A stretch of 64,000 bases of DNA from Aeromicrobium sp. Leaf245 (GTDB taxonomy: Bacteria; Actinomycetota; Actinomycetes; Propionibacteriales; Nocardioidaceae). The DNA is taken from contig NZ_OW824151.1 of assembly GCF_942548115.1 (NCBI RefSeq), forward strand, positions 2,356,001-2,420,000, given 5' to 3'. Positions 62,597 to 64,000 of this stretch are shown here, piece by piece (position 1 is the stretch's first letter; every line of letters begins with the position of its first letter). The translations under genes were made by a program, and so were the position numbers. The notes beneath the pieces were generated by a model, which saw only the letters and a program-made list of their open reading frames with translations, did no database searches and was not told the DNA's origin.

Positions 62597-63886
62597 ATGA
62601 AGCTCTCGACACACCTGAGCCGCGATCGCTTCGACTGGATGCAGGACTCCCTGCGCCGTCGCGACCACGCCGTCATGCTCGTCCGCGTCGCCGGCACCCT
62701 GCCCGAGGGATACGCCGTCCGCCCCACCGACCGCGCCGCGTCGCACCTGGTGGTGGTGCTCGACCGCAGCGGTTCCATGTCCGGCGGACGTCTCGAGCAC
62801 GCCAAGCGCGCGCTGGTCGACGTGGTCGGACGGCTCTCCCCCGACGACTCGTTCGGGCTCGTCACCTTCGACAACCGGGTCGAGGTGGTGGTGCCTGCCG
62901 GACCGGTCACCGACCCCGCCGCTGTCATCCGGCACATCGAAGGGGTGCGCGCCGGCGGCAGCACCGACCTCGGCGCCGGGCTGGTGCGGGGGCTGGAGGA
63001 GGCACGCCGGATCGACGTCGGTGCGGGTGTGCGGGTGCTGCTGGTCAGCGACGGCCACGCCAACGTCGGCGTCACGGACCCCGAGGCGCTCGGGGGGCGC
63101 GTCGGGGCCATGCGGGCACGCGGCATCACGACGTCCACGCTCGGCGTGGGGCTCGGGTACGACGAGACGCTGCTCTCGACCATCGCCCGGGCCGGTGCCG
63201 GCAACGAGCACTTCGCCGCCGAGGCCGACGCCGCAGCAGCAGCGATCGGCGAGGAGTGCGGGGAGCTGGCCGCCCAGCGGTTCCTGTCGGTCCGCCTCAC
63301 CATCGCGGCTGCGTCCGGCATCCGCGGCCTCGACGTGGTCAACGACCTTCCCGTGGTGCCGGTGCCCGGTGGGATCCAGGTCGACCTCGGCAGCATGCGG
63401 GTCGACGAGACCCGCTCGCTCGTGGTCGAGTGCGCACCGCACCCGGCCACCCGGCCGGGGCGGCGGAAGATCGGGAAGCTTCGCGTCGACTACGTGCTCG
63501 CGGACGACCTGAGCGACCAGCACACGTCCACCACGGTGTGGACGCACGTGAGCCGGCCCGACGAGCGCGAGGCGGGCTCGGACCGCCAGGTGCTGGGCGA
63601 GTGGTACGTGCAGCGCGTGCTGCGGCGCCGGCGCAAGGCGCTGGCCCTGCTCGCCCGCGGCGAGGACGTCCGCGCGGCTCGCGAGTTCGCGAAGCTGGCG
63701 ACGCTGGCGCACTCGGCGGCGGCGAAGGTGCCGGCGGCGTTCCGCGCCGAGCTGCTCCGCGAGGCCCAGGAGGCCGAGCGGATGGCCGAGCCCGAGCTGT
63801 TCCTGGCGATGGCGCCGGACGACCGGCAGTTCATCAGCAAGAACATGACGGCCGATGGTGGTCGCCGTTCCCGGAGGCGCTCGTGA
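62597..63886 (+). CDS. VWA-domain protein with VIT-like C-terminus
   Basis: 429 residues from ATG 62597 (AGGAG seven bases upstream). A von Willebrand A domain at residues 50-220 has the MIDAS 'VVLDRSGSMSGGRLE' (Asp56, Ser58, Ser60), 'GGSTDLGAGLVRGL' (Thr) and 'VLLVSDGHANVGV' (Asp). After it come a beta-rich segment ('LFVDLGSMRVDETRSLVVE'-type) and a helical C-terminus with 'RRRRKALALLARGEDVRAAREF'. No signal peptide, so cytosolic. VWA proteins bind partner proteins through a metal ion and occur with MoxR or kinase ATPases. Its stop overlaps the next start (GTGA). Confidence 0.9.
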   Translation: MKLSTHLSRDRFDWMQDSLRRRDHAVMLVRVAGTLPEGYAVRPTDRAASHLVVVLDRSGSMSGGRLEHAKRALVDVVGRLSPDDSFGLVTFDNRVEVVVPAGPVTDPAAVIRHIEGVRAGGSTDLGAGLVRGLEEARRIDVGAGVRVLLVSDGHANVGVTDPEALGGRVGAMRARGITTSTLGVGLGYDETLLSTIARAGAGNEHFAAEADAAAAAIGEECGELAAQRFLSVRLTIAAASGIRGLDVVNDLPVVPVPGGIQVDLGSMRVDETRSLVVECAPHPATRPGRRKIGKLRVDYVLADDLSDQHTSTTVWTHVSRPDEREAGSDRQVLGEWYVQRVLRRRRKALALLARGEDVRAAREFAKLATLAHSAAAKVPAAFRAELLREAQEAERMAEPELFLAMAPDDRQFISKNMTADGGRRSRRRS

Positions 63887-64000
63887 GCGCCGAGCAGACC
63901 GGCCCCGAGGGGCAGGAGGAGAGCCGCATGAGGCGAAAGGTGATCGCCGTGCTCGTCACGACGCTGGTGGTGGCACTCGTGGCCACCGGAACGGTGCTGT
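63883..64000 (+). CDS. Membrane protein, N-terminal fragment (cut by window edge)
   Basis: Begins at GTG 63883 in a GTGA overlap with the VWA stop; GGAGG precedes it. The visible 39 residues are 'SAEQTGPEGQEESRMRRKVIA' in part, then a membrane helix 'VLVTTLVVALVATGTVL'. An ATG at 63928 is an alternative start. A single-span or signal-anchor protein coupled to the VWA gene; the rest is outside the window. Confidence 0.75.
   Translation, partial: MSAEQTGPEGQEESRMRRKVIAVLVTTLVVALVATGTVL

Overview
This is a single contiguous piece of a very GC-rich (about 70%) bacterial chromosome. Codon third positions are almost always G or C, GTG starts are common, and genes are tightly packed. The gene set points to Actinomycetota, most likely Nocardioidaceae/Propionibacteriales (Aeromicrobium- or Nocardioides-like). 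Supporting families are the GCS2 carboxylate-amine ligase, DUF4192, DUF6318, DUF2256/DUF3253, AztD, an FHA/kinase pair and RecBCD. The genus is inference. I see no rRNA, tRNA, CRISPR array, integrase or transposase. About 55 genes are supported, one of them cut off by the right edge. No gene-free stretch exceeds 300 bases.

Left third (0-26 kb) is mostly housekeeping and transport. It holds a glutamate-cysteine-ligase-like enzyme, DUF4192, DNA polymerase IV, oligopeptidase B, an exonuclease III family enzyme, an APC permease and a MarR/MFS efflux pair. These are followed by a secreted M6 metalloprotease, a CAP-domain protein, cold-shock protein, a three-domain protein (winged helix, DUF6884-like, GIY-YIG-like), thioredoxin, a serine-hydrolase lipoprotein and a SNF2 ATPase. 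A gluconate module (gntP, gntR, gntK) has a palindromic operator before gntP. Next come a secreted lipase and a lone AztD-type zinc metallochaperone behind two Zur-like boxes.

Middle (26-52 kb): a GAF-domain regulator is divergent from a flavin monooxygenase, aldehyde dehydrogenase, choline-dehydrogenase-type oxidoreductase and BCCT transporter. This looks like a choline/quaternary-amine uptake and oxidation unit making glycine betaine. BluB, a YbaK deacylase, a GH6 glycosidase, an FHA protein plus Ser/Thr kinase, Ohr, a YtxH/LEA-like protein and a membrane NERD protein follow. A complete recC-recB-recD operon ends the section.

Right end (52-64 kb) is the accessory-looking part. It has small lipoprotein/secreted genes with lower GC, zinc-ribbon proteins and a DHFR-like reductase. 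A 600-residue S1/coiled-coil protein and a DUF4352 lipid-anchor-free membrane protein lie next to a compact minus-strand cluster. That cluster runs XRE regulator, TY-Chap-like protein, 170-residue unknown, NERD plus UvrD-type helicase and 244-residue unknown. A VWA-domain gene diverges from the XRE gene across a strong inverted repeat. This XRE/TY-Chap/NERD-helicase cluster is the best candidate for an undescribed, possibly defence-related, system.
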